Assembly (NCBI GenBank): GCA_019693395.1
Contig: JAAMXP010000183.1
Span: 3,966-67,965 of the forward strand
Direction of reading: 5' to 3'
Source of the DNA: Ettlia oleoabundans
Taxonomy: Eukaryota > Chlorophyta > Chlorophyceae > Chlamydomonadales
Length of the DNA stretch: 64,000 bases
Shown: positions 31,206 through 43,500 of the stretch, in pieces
Position numbering within the stretch: position 1 is the first letter of the stretch
Layout of the letters: each line of letters opens with the position of its first letter
Made by a program: the position numbers and the translations under genes
Notes under the pieces: model-generated
Told to the model about the DNA's origin: nothing
Database searches by the model: none
The model's input: only the letters and a program-made list of their open reading frames with translations

Positions 31206-34200
31206 ATGGATTGGAGCCCTGCGTGGGAGCAGCTCCCTGCGGATTTGCTGCTGCATGTTGCTCAAGTTGCGGGGAAAAGCGCGGGTATTGGGGCGACAAA
31301 GACGTCGCTGAGGCTGGTTTGCAAGGCATGGAAGGGCGCCCTCCCGCTAGGTGGGCGGCTCAAAAGCTTGCGGCGGCAATCCCTGCCTGCTTTGGCAGCG
31401 TAGTTCTAACGCCTGCTGCTCCCTTCTCTTAACACCGCCAACTAGTCTCTGCAGGCCACTCCGTTCCCGCCAAAATCTGGGAGTGGAGCGGAGCCATGGA
31501 GCTTGGGCTGGCCCCTCACGCCCGATGCATCGAGGTGCTGTCGCCCGTGCCCCTCCCCACCAGCGCACCAATGCCCCAGCTGGCGCTGTGCTCCCGCCTA
31601 TGCTCCCTGACGTTGCAGTGCATCCATGCTGTCGCGCTGCCGGCAGTCGGCCATCTTGTGGGGCTCCAAACACTTGACGCCACGGGTAGGTCGCCACTTT
31701 GTGCTCGTGCTGGCGTTCCGGCCTCCCATGTGAAGAGAAGCGTGGCTGCAAGGCGGGTCACGCCCAATGTCAATGTGCAGTGCGGTTTGTGAAAAGAACA
31801 AGCTACCACGCTTGAAACCCCCTCCTTTCGCTTCAGTCTCTTTCGCTGGAAATTTTCTTGTGCCTGTGTGTGCGTGCTTTGCCTGCTCTGCAGTGAGTTT
31901 CCCTGAAGCCATGCCAGGGTGGCTGGACTGGGCGTCAGAGCTGAGCAGTCTGCGCGAGTTGCGCCTGTCAGCTGAGCCGATGCGGCTGCAGCCAGAGGAA
32001 GGGCTGTCCGCCCTGCTGCCGCTGCGCCGCCAGCTGAAAACCCTGCGCCTGGACGGCTGCATGCTTCTCGAGGACGTTGGGGTGCTAACTCTAGCGCAGC
32101 TCACGGTTCTGGAGCGCCTGGGGGTGACGTGCTGCCAGATCAGCCAGGCAGGGCTGGATGAGCTGGCGGCGGCGCTGCCCCGGCTGGCCCACTTGGAGTT
32201 GCGCCTGCCGGATGGGGTGGCTGGTGAGCTCCCCTGACTGCAACATTTGGAATGACCACCACCTCCACCTAGTGCTTTGCAGTGCACCAGCGCCGGCACC
32301 ATAACAGCCGAACAAGCTTCATTGAACATCTTCGTGCAGCTTGATGATGTGTAATCTAGCACTACCTCTCCGCTGCCTGCAGGCGACCGCCTGCTGCGAC
32401 AGACGGCCATCCGCACCGGCGGCGGCCTGGTGGTGCAGGTATCCCGGGTCAAGGCTAGCGGCCTCATCTCAGCTGCAGGGTCTCTGATGCCAGGATTGTC
32501 CCGCCTGGAAGTGTACCACTGTGACGGCTGCTTCCTGCTTACCGCGGTGCCCAGCTTCCACCTGCTGAGCCAGCTGGAGGTACTCAGGTGCGCTGCTGGC
32601 AGCACCGCGCCCGTGTGACCAACTGCTGACCTCTACAGCACCATGCCGTGGTTCAAGCTCGCGGCCTGCAATTGAGCCTTGCATTGGCGGCATCCTGCAT
32701 CAATCCTTTGACTGACATTTCTCAACCGACTGTGTTCCTGCGCCTCCCACCGGTTCTGCCCGCAGCCTGCCATGCATCCAGCTGCCGGCAGATGCTGTGA
32801 AGCAGCTATCCGCCTGCACCCGCCTTTGTCAACTGGATGCAGAGTTGAACTTCACCGTCAGGTGTGTAGACACAGGGCAGGCCATCCCTGGCCTGGCTAT
32901 GTGCTTTTGATGTACTATGTTGCTATAAGTTATGCAAGCAGTCTCCTGGAGTTCTAAAAGCTCGGCAGACCATTGCACCGTACCAAATGTTTAGAGCTCA
33001 AGCTGTGATCACTTGAGCTGAACGGCGCAATCAGCTGCAGGGACGAGGCGTTGCTGAGCTGGCGCTCTCTGTCCCGCCTGACCCGCCTGCGCCTCGTGGG
33101 CAACTTCTACCTCAGCGAGGCGGCGCTGGGGGACGTGCTGCGGGCCGTGCCTCACATGCAGGCAAGCTGGGCTGGCAGCCTTAAGGTCCTATGCCCATGG
33201 CAGATTGTGCATCTCACCACCAATACAATCCTGGCCCCTTGTCAGGAGTTGGACATATCTGCTGGTCTGTGATGGTACCGTCGCCTCGCTCTTCCATGGG
33301 TGTAGGAACTGAGGCTGGAGCAGGTGCAGGGCAGCGGCGCCTTGCTGGAGCCTCTGGCCGACATGCCCACCCTGCGCTGCCTAGAGCTGGCAGGCTGCCA
33401 CCTGAACGACGCACAGGCGCTGACGGCTGCGCTGTGCTCGGTGTCAAGTCTGCCGCACCTGAGGGTGCAGGTAAGGAGCCTAGTGAAGCTGAGGCAAGGA
33501 GCATATGGGGAGCAGGGAAGTTGGTATGTATGCAACGACAGGGCTCCTCCTGACTGTCATTGTATCTGCTTGATATGAGCACCACGGGGGATGTCATCTT
33601 GGGTCGTTGTTCTCTATACACCTGCCAGGCAAGATCTTGAGATGCCAATGTCGGGTTGTGCTGCAGTCCTGTGGCATCCAGAGCGAGGTGTGTGAGGCGG
33701 TGGCGGCGGCATTGCAGCGGCTGCCTGCACTCAAGGAACTGCAGCTGGGCCTGCGGCGGGTGCTGCCCCCCAGCACAGGCAAGATGGGGCAACCGGGCTG
33801 CCTATGTTGCTAAGGAACCGAGGAATGCGTTCCACTGCTATTTGGTGCGCACAAGCCCCCTGATTGCATCCTGCTTCTCTTGATCCTTTTCAGCTGTCCT
33901 GCTCCCCCATTGCTGCAGCTGAGGCGATTGCGGGCGGTTGCGCCGGTTGCACCCAGCTCACCGCATTGAACGTCTACTTCACAAGTTATGCTCATGATGC
34001 GCCTGTCGTGCCAGCCTGGCGCCAGCTCACTAGCCTGACCGGCTTGCGGCGCCTGCACGCCAGCAGTGGGCTGGGCTGGGACGCAGAGGCCTTTGCCTCT
34101 GTGGCAGAAAGGGCCACCGCCCTACGTGCCGTGACAATCACGGACAATGCAGGGACGGTGGATGACAGCTGGGCTGCCTCACTGGCGCACCTACGCCAGC

Positions 34201-34508
34201 TCAGCAAACTCCAACTAAACTCCTGCCGCCAGATGGGGCCAAAAGCTGTCGCCTGGCTGTGCCGCCTCAGCTCTCTGACAAGCCTCGAGGCGTTCAGGTG
34301 CCGCGGAAGCAACAGCGGGTACCAAGCACGGGGAAGAATGCACTGCCTTCACTTAGGCCTGCTTGGTCATGGGTAGGGCGCCGTCTTCCCATGATCTCTG
34401 TATTACCGTGTGCTGCTCTGCAGGTGCCCCAGCCTTGGATCTGCGGAGACCCTGCAGCAGCTGCGGGACAGCCTGCCCTGCCTGGCCACCCTCACCATGC
34501 ACGAGTGA
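31206..34508 (+). CDS. F-box-like protein with leucine-rich repeats
   Basis: Ten exons: 31206-31350, 31446-31685, 31894-32223, 32383-32587, 32766-32861, 33041-33161, 33306-33470, 33667-33778, 33919-34297, 34424-34508; 625 residues. Exon 1 reads WEQLPADLLLHVAQV...SLRLVCKAWKGAL, an F-box-like helix set. The rest is a string of irregular Leu-rich repeats (LRELRLSAEPMRL, LKTLRLDGCMLLEDVGV, LERLGVTCCQISQAGL, LTRLRLVGNFYLSEAAL, LRCLELAGCHLNDAQAL, LKELQLGLRRVL), typical of RNI-type repeats in algal F-box proteins. Likely substrate-recognition subunit of an SCF-type ubiquitin ligase (inference). Introns 6 and 8 are read as GC-AG; the intron 8 acceptor (33918 versus 33893) is uncertain. Confidence 0.82.
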
Positions 34509-35053
34509 GGAGAGGAGCCTTTACACGAGTAGAGTAGAGTGTTCGATCGCGACATGCCACAGCGTGCACATAAGTTTTAGGCAGTACTCGAAGTTTGATG
34601 GAGATGGGGAAGCCATGCTGTAGCCGTGAGAAATGTGCGATGCACGACCATATTCAGACGAATGAAATCAGAAGCAGAGGTAATCAATCAATCTATCGAT
34701 GGAGGACGACGACTGGAACAAAAGATTAACAGAATGCAATGCAGCGTATCGATGAGGTGTGGGGGAGGAGATGCATCTAATATGGCAAACGGTATGAAGC
34801 GATCTACCAGGCTGCAGCTCAACTGCTAGAGCAAAAGGCACGGAGGCTGTACTTCAGGGAACGCTTGTTGCACTAAGAAGGGTCAAAAGGGAAGCAACCG
34901 GGGTCAGCCCATGGGGAGGCCTCTTGTAGAAACGGGCCACAGAAAGAAAGGCGCAGTAGCCGTGGTAGGGCTGAGGGCAATTACACCCTCTGCCAAACGC
35001 ACCCCAGCCTCTCACTCCTTGACCAAACACCTAGCTGCGTTTCTAGAGCGCCC
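34509..35053. other. Convergent intergenic region LRR gene / Sec14-like gene
   Basis: About 0.55 kb between two convergent genes. Nothing coding supported; contains the candidate poly(A) signal of the minus-strand gene. Confidence 0.45.
34981..34985 (-). terminator. TGTAA polyadenylation signal of the Sec14-like gene
   Basis: TTACA on the plus strand, i.e. TGTAA on the minus strand, about 70 nt beyond the minus-strand stop at 35054. Confidence 0.45.
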
Positions 35054-37389
35054 TCACATCACCACCACATTCCTCTCAAAATCTGCACTCAACGCTGCTT
35101 CTTCCTCCAACTTGTGTCCGTTGGCCCCCCCAGCCGCCTCTGCCGCCCCGAGGTCCTGCACCACCTGTGCATCCAGCGCCTGCATGCGCTCCCCATAACC
35201 CTCAAAGCTCCACAACTGGTCAATGGGGACAGCGCCGCCCAGGGAATCATCTATGTGCTGCATGTCAAAGTGCTTCTCCATGGTCTCTGCAGGGCCAGCA
35301 GGGGGATCAGAGCAACGCAGGTAAGGAATGGTGAAAGGGGGGGCGGTGTGCGTTGTGGAGGTGGTGCAGAAGGGGGTGGGAAATGGCAGGGGTTGCACGG
35401 TTTGGGGAGGCGATGGTATCCCTGTGCAGTGGCTGAGAGGCGCATTGGACTTGCATTGATGGGCAAACAGGCACATAAGACAGCATATGTTGCAGGTGTG
35501 AAGAACTTCAGCTACCCAGCAGCTCCATCTGCACTCCCAATGCTGCTGCTGGTTACCAGTCCCTTCCCTTACCCGGCGGGCTCTTGGTAGACAGGAACAC
35601 CAGCTTCTCGCGGGTATGTGGGTCGACAAAGGGCGACACAGCACGCCACAGGATGTTGAAGATTGTGGGTGGCCGGTAGGACACGGCGCAGCCAAGCCGC
35701 TCTGGGAAGTGGTTCTGTAGGGCAGCACACAAGCGGGAAGCTTGGGCAAAATGGGCTAGACAGGCAGGGCAAGCGGAGCTGGGCTGCCCGGGGTAGGAAA
35801 TTGTGCAACATATGCTGCTCCAGCGGAGGAAGCAGCAAGCAGGTGCAGTAAGTGGATGCTTGATTCAGTTGCCACTGAATCAAGAATCAGTGCAGACCCA
35901 ACCCTGGTGGCAAGGCATTTTGATGCAGCCAGCCAGCATGGCAGCCAGCCCCCACCTGCAGTATGTGCAGCACTTGCAGCGAGACCTTGATGGGCGGGCT
36001 GTTCTTGCTGGTGTACCCCACATAGTCAATCAGCCACGTCATCTTGCCATCAGCTGCACATGGACGGAGACGGCAGCGGCGCAAGGCGGTCAGGGCAGAT
36101 GTGCAGGGTGAGAACCGGTGGGGTGTCACAAGCGTGCCCTGTACCTGGAAGTTTGCCAAACAGGGCAGATGGCGTGGACCAGAAACTAATCAAATGCTCT
36201 GCCTCGTTCTCCTGTGGTCTCCTGGCAATCAACAGCATGCACGCGCAAGGCATGCAGACGGCATGCTAGGCTGGGGTCGCCGGCTGACCGGTTTGCGCCT
36301 GCGTCACCTGCGGTGGCGTCCGCTATGCGAGCCGCCATCTCGAGCGTGTATACCAGCCATTTCACACGCTCCTCGCTGTTGCCGCTATACACAGCTTCCA
36401 GCCTGCAGCAGGCGCGTGAGGTATGCCAGATGGTGGGTTGGCGTCATGCCGATGAAGGCCATGCCAGGAAAGGAAGCGCAGGAGCCGCCAGTGCATGCCG
36501 GCATGACGCGGTAGTGGCGGCCATGCGCTGCATGTCTTGGCAGCCCTGAATTGTGGCGTCTCAGTGAGTATCCAGCTAGAAGGTGGCTGGCAGTCACCGC
36601 TGGCAGTTATGCGAGCCAGAACGACCCATCGCCACCCCAGCCGAGCCCACCTTGGTCGCATGAGAACAATGGGGCGCCCCGCCTTGTCTGGGTGGCTCAG
36701 GATGAACAGCTTGCCCCGTGCCCCCTCGTGCTTGATGTTGTCCCAGTTGAGGGCCTCAGGCCGGTACTCACCCCGCCACTTCAGCGTCTCAAGCAGCATC
36801 TGCAGGCCATGTTTGCCATGTTTCTTGTCAGGTTGGCGTGCATGTAATTGTACAGGGCATCAGCTAACAGCATAGTGTGCCTGGACAAAGCTGGATCCAC
36901 CAGCCCTTGAACGAGGCAGTGGCTGCTGCCAGCCCCACAATAAATAAGCTGCCAGGATGTTGCGCAAGTTAGTGCAGCAGGATGATTGTAAGGTTCCAGG
37001 CTGGCCTTCGAACCTTTGTTGCCTTTGTCACATTCCAACCGCGGGCCCGCAGGTATCGAATGTAGGTGCCGCGCGTGCAGAATGCTGCATGAGCCGCTGA
37101 CGCCTGCACCGCCCGCCACAAGTGGTGCATTGTGGAGGGGTTAGAGGTCTGCTGCCAACCAGTTGTGCACCCGGTCACGCTTATACAACCATGTTTTTGA
37201 TGTCAGTGTTGTAAACTCTCAAGCAGCATGGGTCAAGGCAGGCTCAGGGGTCGGAGAGCGGTCCCTCACCGCTACAACTCCCGCCACTCCATCCTTGAGC
37301 TGGGACAACTTGCGCTCCTGCTCCGCATCTAGCGACACGGTCTCATACCATGGCCTCTTTGTCACGTTTTCATACCAAAGCGGCGCCAT
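35054..37389 (-). CDS. Sec14-like CRAL-TRIO lipid-transfer protein
   Basis: Phosphatidylinositol/phosphatidylcholine transfer type protein, cytosolic. Exons down the minus strand: 37389-37270, 37103-37014, 36799-36651, 36402-36308, 36053-35956, 35714-35573, 35286-35054; 308 residues. The CRAL-TRIO N-terminal helices read YIRYLRARGWNVTKA...LLETLKWRGEYRPEAL. The lipid-binding fold follows: GKLFILSHPDKAGRPIVLMR, VKWLVYTLEMAARIA, MTWLIDYVGYTSKNSPP, HFPERLGCAVSYRPPTIFNILWR, then FVDPHTREKLVFLS, and the gate-region end HIDDSLGG. A Glu/Ala tail closes the protein. The exon 2 donor GTTCGA is weak and the exon 2 acceptor could be 24 nt off. No Golgi-type extra domain is seen. Confidence 0.9.
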
Positions 37390-37885
37390 GACTGTAGTTT
37401 GTAAGTGCTTTTGAGTGGCAGCGCCCACACGAGTCAATTCGGCTGTAGCCGCACTGGCAACGTGATCAGGGAGCAGCACTCAAAGCGTTAGTAGCGCGGA
37501 TGCCGACTGCCAGCATTCTGCACTTATTGCAGCGACCACTACCTGTACTGCCTGAACCTCTTCTTGAGTAGCGTTTGCTTGTGTAGGGTTTGAAGCTGCG
37601 ACCCGATAACCGGGCATTACGGCCGGGTGACCCTTGCTCAATGGTGAGGTCCACACCCAGGCTACTCGGCGCCGGGCAGTAACAACCCGCTGCCATAAGG
37701 CTCAGGAACCGTGTATTGCATGGTGTATAAAGTTGGACAGATAGCTCATTGATCACAACGTGCACAGATGAACAACAGAAGATTGCAATTGCAGAGATTA
37801 CATGTTGCACGCCAATGCGGCCATCAATGCTCGCACCACTCCCACCGCCTTGCGGCAGACCCCCTGGTACGCAGTACGTTGCTCA
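37390..37885. other. Intergenic between two minus-strand genes
   Basis: About 0.5 kb: promoter side of the Sec14-like gene and 3' UTR of the PsbP-domain gene. No further gene seen. Confidence 0.45.
37798..37802 (-). terminator. TGTAA polyadenylation signal of the PsbP-domain gene
   Basis: TGTAA on the minus strand about 85 nt beyond the stop at 37886; fits the chlorophyte consensus. Confidence 0.5.
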
Positions 37886-40139
37886 TCAGATGGTACGGAA
37901 AGAGGCGCGGATGGCACGCAATGCAGCCTCATTGGCAGCGAACATCTGCGTTAAACAGCAAGGTTGGAACATAGTCAGTGCACCCTTGATAAGTGGTGGG
38001 CTCAAATGCTGGTCCTCACCAATGCACAGCCGCGCTCCGCACGTTTTGACCCACATGCCAGCCACTCTGCAACCCTTTGTTCCCTGCCGTCCTGGTTCAA
38101 CTTCTCCTCCCACATAGGGTCACCTTCTCAGGCGACTTGACAAACATGGCGTAAACCTTTCCGTAGTTGACTGTAATGCTGGACAGGTAGTGCGCTTCGG
38201 GGGAGGCAAACTCGATGTCTGCAAGAATGTGATGCTCCAGTCAATACTCGTAGGACACTAGAAAAGGGCAGGAGCAGGTGCGGCAAGAGGGCAGGAAGGC
38301 ATCTAGCGATGCGAGAAGCAACGAGATGATTTGGCAGGGATGCTGGGGCAGCAGAGCCCGCTCTGTCCACCCGCCAAGGCATGCTGGTGTCAACCGGCAG
38401 CCTGGCACTGGCAAGCCTGGGCTGGAGGCAAGACATTGCAGCAGCTGGCTGCACCGGAGGCACACCTCAACGTGTTGTCTGCTGTCAGGCAACCCTCGGT
38501 TGGTGTGCACTCCGCCATATTTCCCTTACCACGTAACCCGCTTCCCGAGCTTTCACATACGGTCAGCACACCCACCGTAGTACATCTGCCCGTCCACCTC
38601 ACGTGTCTCGTCCTTCCGCAGAATAGCATCGCCCAGTGCATCCTGCACACAGCCAGCATCCCCACACAGCAACCATCACCATTCGCAATATGCAGCAATG
38701 GTGCAGCAGCCCCGTTTGTTCTCTGGACCTAAATCAGCAGCTAGGATGCTCCTTTCCAAAACAGCGCAATTGAACACAGTTGAACAGTTTTCACCAGGTG
38801 ACACTCCTTGCAGGCAATCGCAGACCTCTCCCTCGGCCCACCAGTCGATCAATAAGTTGCACACTTTGTTTTTGTCAGGCAAAGTCACAAACACCATTCC
38901 ACGAGCTCCAACCCGGTCACCCAGCAAACCGCTGCCGGCACCAGCCCACCCAGGCACGCAGCGAAACGCGGCAGCCACCCACTAGCATCTGGTAGTCTGC
39001 GCCAGCAAATCCCTCCAGCGTGGAGTCCACGTTTGTGATGCGGAAGGAGCGGTTGTCCTCCCCCGCACGCCCCAGAGTGATCACAAAAACCTGCTGCTGC
39101 TTGTTGGAGGGGTTGTAGACCTGCAATGCGCCGCCAGACAGGGGGCAGGTGTCGGTGTAGACAGGGACAGCTGATGTAGAGTATGGCTGGCAATGTGTAC
39201 TTGCTGAATGATGTCAAAGAACGTGTTGAAGTATCGGCTGAAGGTAAGCTGAGATGGTGGGCGCAAGCAGGCCACATATTGTGGGGCGTTTGACAACCGC
39301 AGCACCCAGTATTATTGAACAATGGGGGTGCGAATAAGAAGTGGTACTCTGCCTTGCCATCTTCCCATTTTTCAATAACCACTCACATGAACTTACTTGT
39401 TAGGAAAGATCGGCCAGCTCAACAGGATGTGCCACACTCACCCTGCAGTCCACGCCCTGCGTGCCCTTGTCCACCTTGTTGATGGTCTCGCTCTTCCAGC
39501 CAGCAGGATACTGGAAAATGTACTTGGCTGCAGTTGAAGTGAAATGAAAGGAACAACGGTGAGCAAGGCATCAAATGGCACCTCACCAGCAACAGCTACT
39601 GTGCATATTGCACAGCGCTACGGAGGCGGAACATAAAAGGGCCAGGCGCTGTCCGCTGGTGTTGCGCTGTGGTACACTGGGCACGCTTGGCCTCACCGTC
39701 CTCCTTGGCATTCTGGGAGATGCCGCCATAGCCGCCGTAGCTCGTGGGTGGGGTGGCCAGGCCATAGAAGGTTTCAACCTCTGTGCCCAAAATACAATGA
39801 AACAGGTTGGCGACACAGGACTGGCAGGCAAACAGAGGGGCATTGGCAGCAATCAGACCGCAAGGCGGACAAACAGCCAAGGCTAATTGGCATGCACAGG
39901 CATGCAGCACAGCTGCATGACTTACCGGCAGCAAGCGATGGCTGTGCTTTCGCGCCTGCCAGCACAGCCGCTAGCCCCAGCAGTGCCTGGCGCCGATCGA
40001 GGTGCAGAGCGTGCTGCTGGTGCTGCTGGGCGGCGGCACACGGCGCCACTCGCCGGCAGCCACTCCCATGCGTAGCCTGCGCAGGCCGAAAGGCAGTCTG
40101 GCAGCGGCTAGCCGCGCTAATTTGTGTGGCCGGTTGCAT
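37886..40139 (-). CDS. PsbP-domain protein of the thylakoid lumen (PPD family)
   Basis: Exons down the minus strand: 40139-39926, 39780-39697, 39527-39442, 39120-38983, 38642-38576, 38218-38124, 37945-37886; 247 residues with every phase matching. The N-terminus is bipartite: a Ser/Ala/Arg-rich plastid transit stretch, then DRRQALLGLAAVLAGAKAQP, a twin-Arg lumen signal with a hydrophobic core and an Ala-x-Ala-like cut. The mature part reads EVETFYGLATPPTSYGGYGG, then FQYPAGWKSETINKVDKGTQ, VFVITLGRAGEDNRSFRI, STLEGFAGADY, YYDIEFASPEAHYLSSITVN and KVYAMFVKSPEKMF, the PsbP beta-sheet core. It is a PsbP-domain relative rather than the oxygen-evolving PsbP itself (inference from the YGGYGG block). 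Likely role: photosystem assembly or stability in the lumen. Confidence 0.9.
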
Positions 40140-40513
40140 GTCGCTCCTCTGCTTGCACGGGCTCTCACGAGTGCTGCTCTGTCGGAGGGCCCGTGGGTGG
40201 GGCTGAAGGCGTTGCAAGGGGCTGCAATTACACCTTTGCGATCACTGACGACCGTGGAATGACGATGCGCTCATCCCGTTCAGGCCTCATCCGGGCTGGA
40301 GCTCGCTATCACAGCATGCCCAGCAGCGAGCGCAAAAAGCGCCAAAACGCAGCGCAAGCGTGCGAAATGGCCTGGAACGGTCGTTATTTGTTGCACAGAA
40401 AGGATGTCCGGGCATGGAGGAAGGGTGGTTGTTACAGCTTGATGCGGGTTTTCGGGTGACTGGAACATCGGCGGCATAGCCCGCGATTGATGTAGAGCTG
40501 CCCATCACAAGTT
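40140..40513. other. Divergent promoter region PsbP-domain gene / GH125 gene
   Basis: 0.37 kb between two divergently transcribed starts; must contain both promoters. No obvious TATA box or palindrome noted. Confidence 0.5.
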
Positions 40514-43500
40514 ATGGCCGTGAGCCGGAAGCGCCTAGGCAGCGGTGGCGGCAACAGTGCGCCCCGGACATTAATTCTGGGAGTGCTGTTAGGCTTGGCG
40601 GTGGGCGTCAGCGTACTTTCAATATGTCGCCTTGCCATGTTAGCTGTGGACGGCACCCTGCCCATGAACCGCGACCAGCATTGGGAGGGCGATAGCACGG
40701 GTTCCTCCCCCCGATGGCGGCGGTTGGAGGCTCCCGCTTTGCTGTCCAGGGAGGTTTACGCCCTGGGGCCGAACAACGACCAGAACGCTACCAGCAAGGT
40801 GGCAAGCCTGCTGAGCGAGCAAGAAAAGAAGGAGTTGCGAGAGCTGTGCGGCAGAACGCTCTACCATAGCTTGCAAGTGAGCGATATGAAGTGCGAGTGC
40901 GGCAGTAAACACCATGTGCAGTCACGATAGGGCAGTGCATAGAGGCACACAGATTTGCATAGCAGCAATTGATGGCATTGAGCAACCAGTCTGTTGCTTG
41001 CACTTTTGCTGGTTTGGCCTGCACACTTGTGAGTTGGCTTGAGGAAATGCGACACAAGTGCTGCTGTTGCTTCCTGAATGCAGACAGGCTGGGTGTCACA
41101 TGAGACGGGAGTGTGGACCTTTGTGGCCACAGGCAAGTTGGTGAGGGAATTGTATTGAGACTGGGGAGGGTTCCTTGTCATGGTAGCAGCTGCCAACCGG
41201 CAGTTTGCAAGCAGCTTGCGCTCTGACACCTCTCGGCTTTTTTGTTTCCTTTTCATCTGATAGCCATTATTGCTGTTGCACTGCCCTGGGTCTTGCTCGC
41301 TAGATGCCTTGCTTTCCGTGCTCCATGTATGCAGGGGACCTGCCGCTCATGTGGATTCGTGACTCGGCAGTACAGATCAATGTGCTGCTGCCCCGCATCG
41401 CCAGGCATCCGCACCTGCGGCGGGCAATAGAGGGCGCCATCCGAGCGCAGGCCTTCTACATACTGCAGGCAAGCAGGGCATGGGAAGGGCGAGGTGAGGG
41501 CAGCTGAACATGTATACTTGAGATTCTCCCTAGCGATTAGAGCTTGGATTATCACATAGTTGGAGCTGTCACCTCGTGAGTCATTCTGACTGCAGGACCC
41601 TTATGCTAATGGCTACGAACCCGAGTGGCGGCATCCAGGTAATCATCTCAGTCACTGCCTCTGTGTTTGGGGGAGGAGACTTACAGATACATACTTCCAT
41701 GCCTGCCCACCTTCTTCACGCCCGTGCTCACCTGGCGACCTCTGCCTGCTGCCCCCGTGTTAGTCGTTGGCTATGATTCCTCCCTCTTCTTGCTGTGCAG
41801 ACAAGCGGCACAAGGGCGATCGGACTGCCGGCAGGGGCGGATGGGTGGGGGTGAGAAACTATGAGCTGGACTCAGGTGAGGGGGGCGGCATTTAGTGAGC
41901 TCAGACTCAATTTGTGGGTGGGCTGGGATTCGTCATGCCTGGGCGGCTGAAGGTCTGTAGCTGGCTATTGCCTGGTTGCGCACAATCTGCTGGAAACGAA
42001 AAGTTACTTGCACGATGGGTAATTTTAAAGTAAGTTCCTTGTGTTGCTTGCATGGCAGTAGCAGCCGGCTGCAGACGCCTCGCTCATAGCAGCAGCTGCT
42101 GTTCTGTTCATCTTTCATACACGCGCACACACATTGAGCAACTCTCCATACACCTTCCTAATCTTGACCGGCAGCGCCCACTTGCCGCTTACAATCTTCT
42201 TCTATACCTCCCACCCTACTCCCTACCCCACTGCACTCCACTCCCCCGCCACCACCACCACCCAACGTTCCAAGACCCACCGAACCCCCCTCACCCGGAC
42301 CTGTTGCATTGTATCATTCTTTCCCATGCCCATGCGTTCCCAGTTATCTCTCGTTGCTGTCCTCCCCCTCAGGTGCCTACTACCTCAACCTGCTGTGGAA
42401 CTATTACCTCACCCCGGGCCTCTACCGCCCAGACATTCTCATCTCCGAACCGCTCATATTTGACGCCGCTGCCCTCCTGCTGGACGTGTGGGTGCGGGAG
42501 CAGCACCATAACTCCTCCTCGCCCTACCGATTCCTAGAGCTGCAGAATGATGCTTCCGGTCCCTTTGTTAATTACACAGGTAGCTGCACAAAGTGCATAA
42601 TGGCGCACCCTGGGTCTCAGCACTGAAGTGTGGGTGGGTGGGTGGGTGGATGGGTTGTGAGCAGGTCGACCGCAAACAGGTGTTGGCTGGACATGTTGCA
42701 CCGACATGCTGTGTATGATGCTCGTCCATTTGGCAATGCTTCATGCGTTCTTCTGATTGCACATCGCTACTTAGTTTATTCACCTCAACCTAAGTTGCCT
42801 GCCCCAGGTTACCCTACTTTTGACTTTGGAGCCCCATGTTCAGCAGCCTTCATGTGTGTTGCTGCTTATCAACTGCTGCATGGGGTGCAGGCATGACATG
42901 GAGCGCCTTCCGTCCCAGCGATGATGCCAGCGAGTACGGCTTCCCCATACCCGCCAACATGTATGCGGCGGCAGGCTTGGCACGTGCTTTGGAGCTCAAC
43001 AAACAGGTGGGCAGTGGGAGAGCCTAGCCGCCATGTGGGTTGGCTGGGTTATTGTGTATGTCCCTATCAAATCAAGGGTCCATTGGGTTCAGCGTCGGTC
43101 TGTGCCGCTAGCTTGAGCAGCATCGTGCCGCTTGTTAGCTCCTAATGATTGGTGTGTGGACGTGGTGGCTGTATGTTCATGCCTGTTGTGTAGGTGTGGC
43201 AGGTTCCAGAGTTTGAGGCCAAGGCATCCAAGCTAATGGCAGACATACAGTCGGGTACGATGCTGGATGTCAATTGGCCACAGCGGCCATCAATCTGGCA
43301 GAGGCCTGCCAAAAAGCAAGGGCCAGGGTGTTGCTGCCTAGATCAATGTGTAGTAAAACCCAACCTTTAGTTTCAACCTGTTCACCCTGCATGCTTAAAA
43401 TTGGGGCGGCGGGCAATATGAGAGTATCGTCCCACAAAGTGCAATGCTGCTTGCCAGCCACGTCTGTTGTGCCGCTTGCCTGCCCCGTCCATGCGGCATG

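Noticed and set aside
31598..32605. 335-codon minus-strand frame
   Set aside because: Antisense shadow of the leucine-rich-repeat gene, which has matching exon phases and repeat motifs on the plus strand.
36535..36640. Extra exon of the Sec14-like gene between exons 3 and 4
   Set aside because: Exons 3 and 4 join in phase without it and give continuous CRAL-TRIO sequence.
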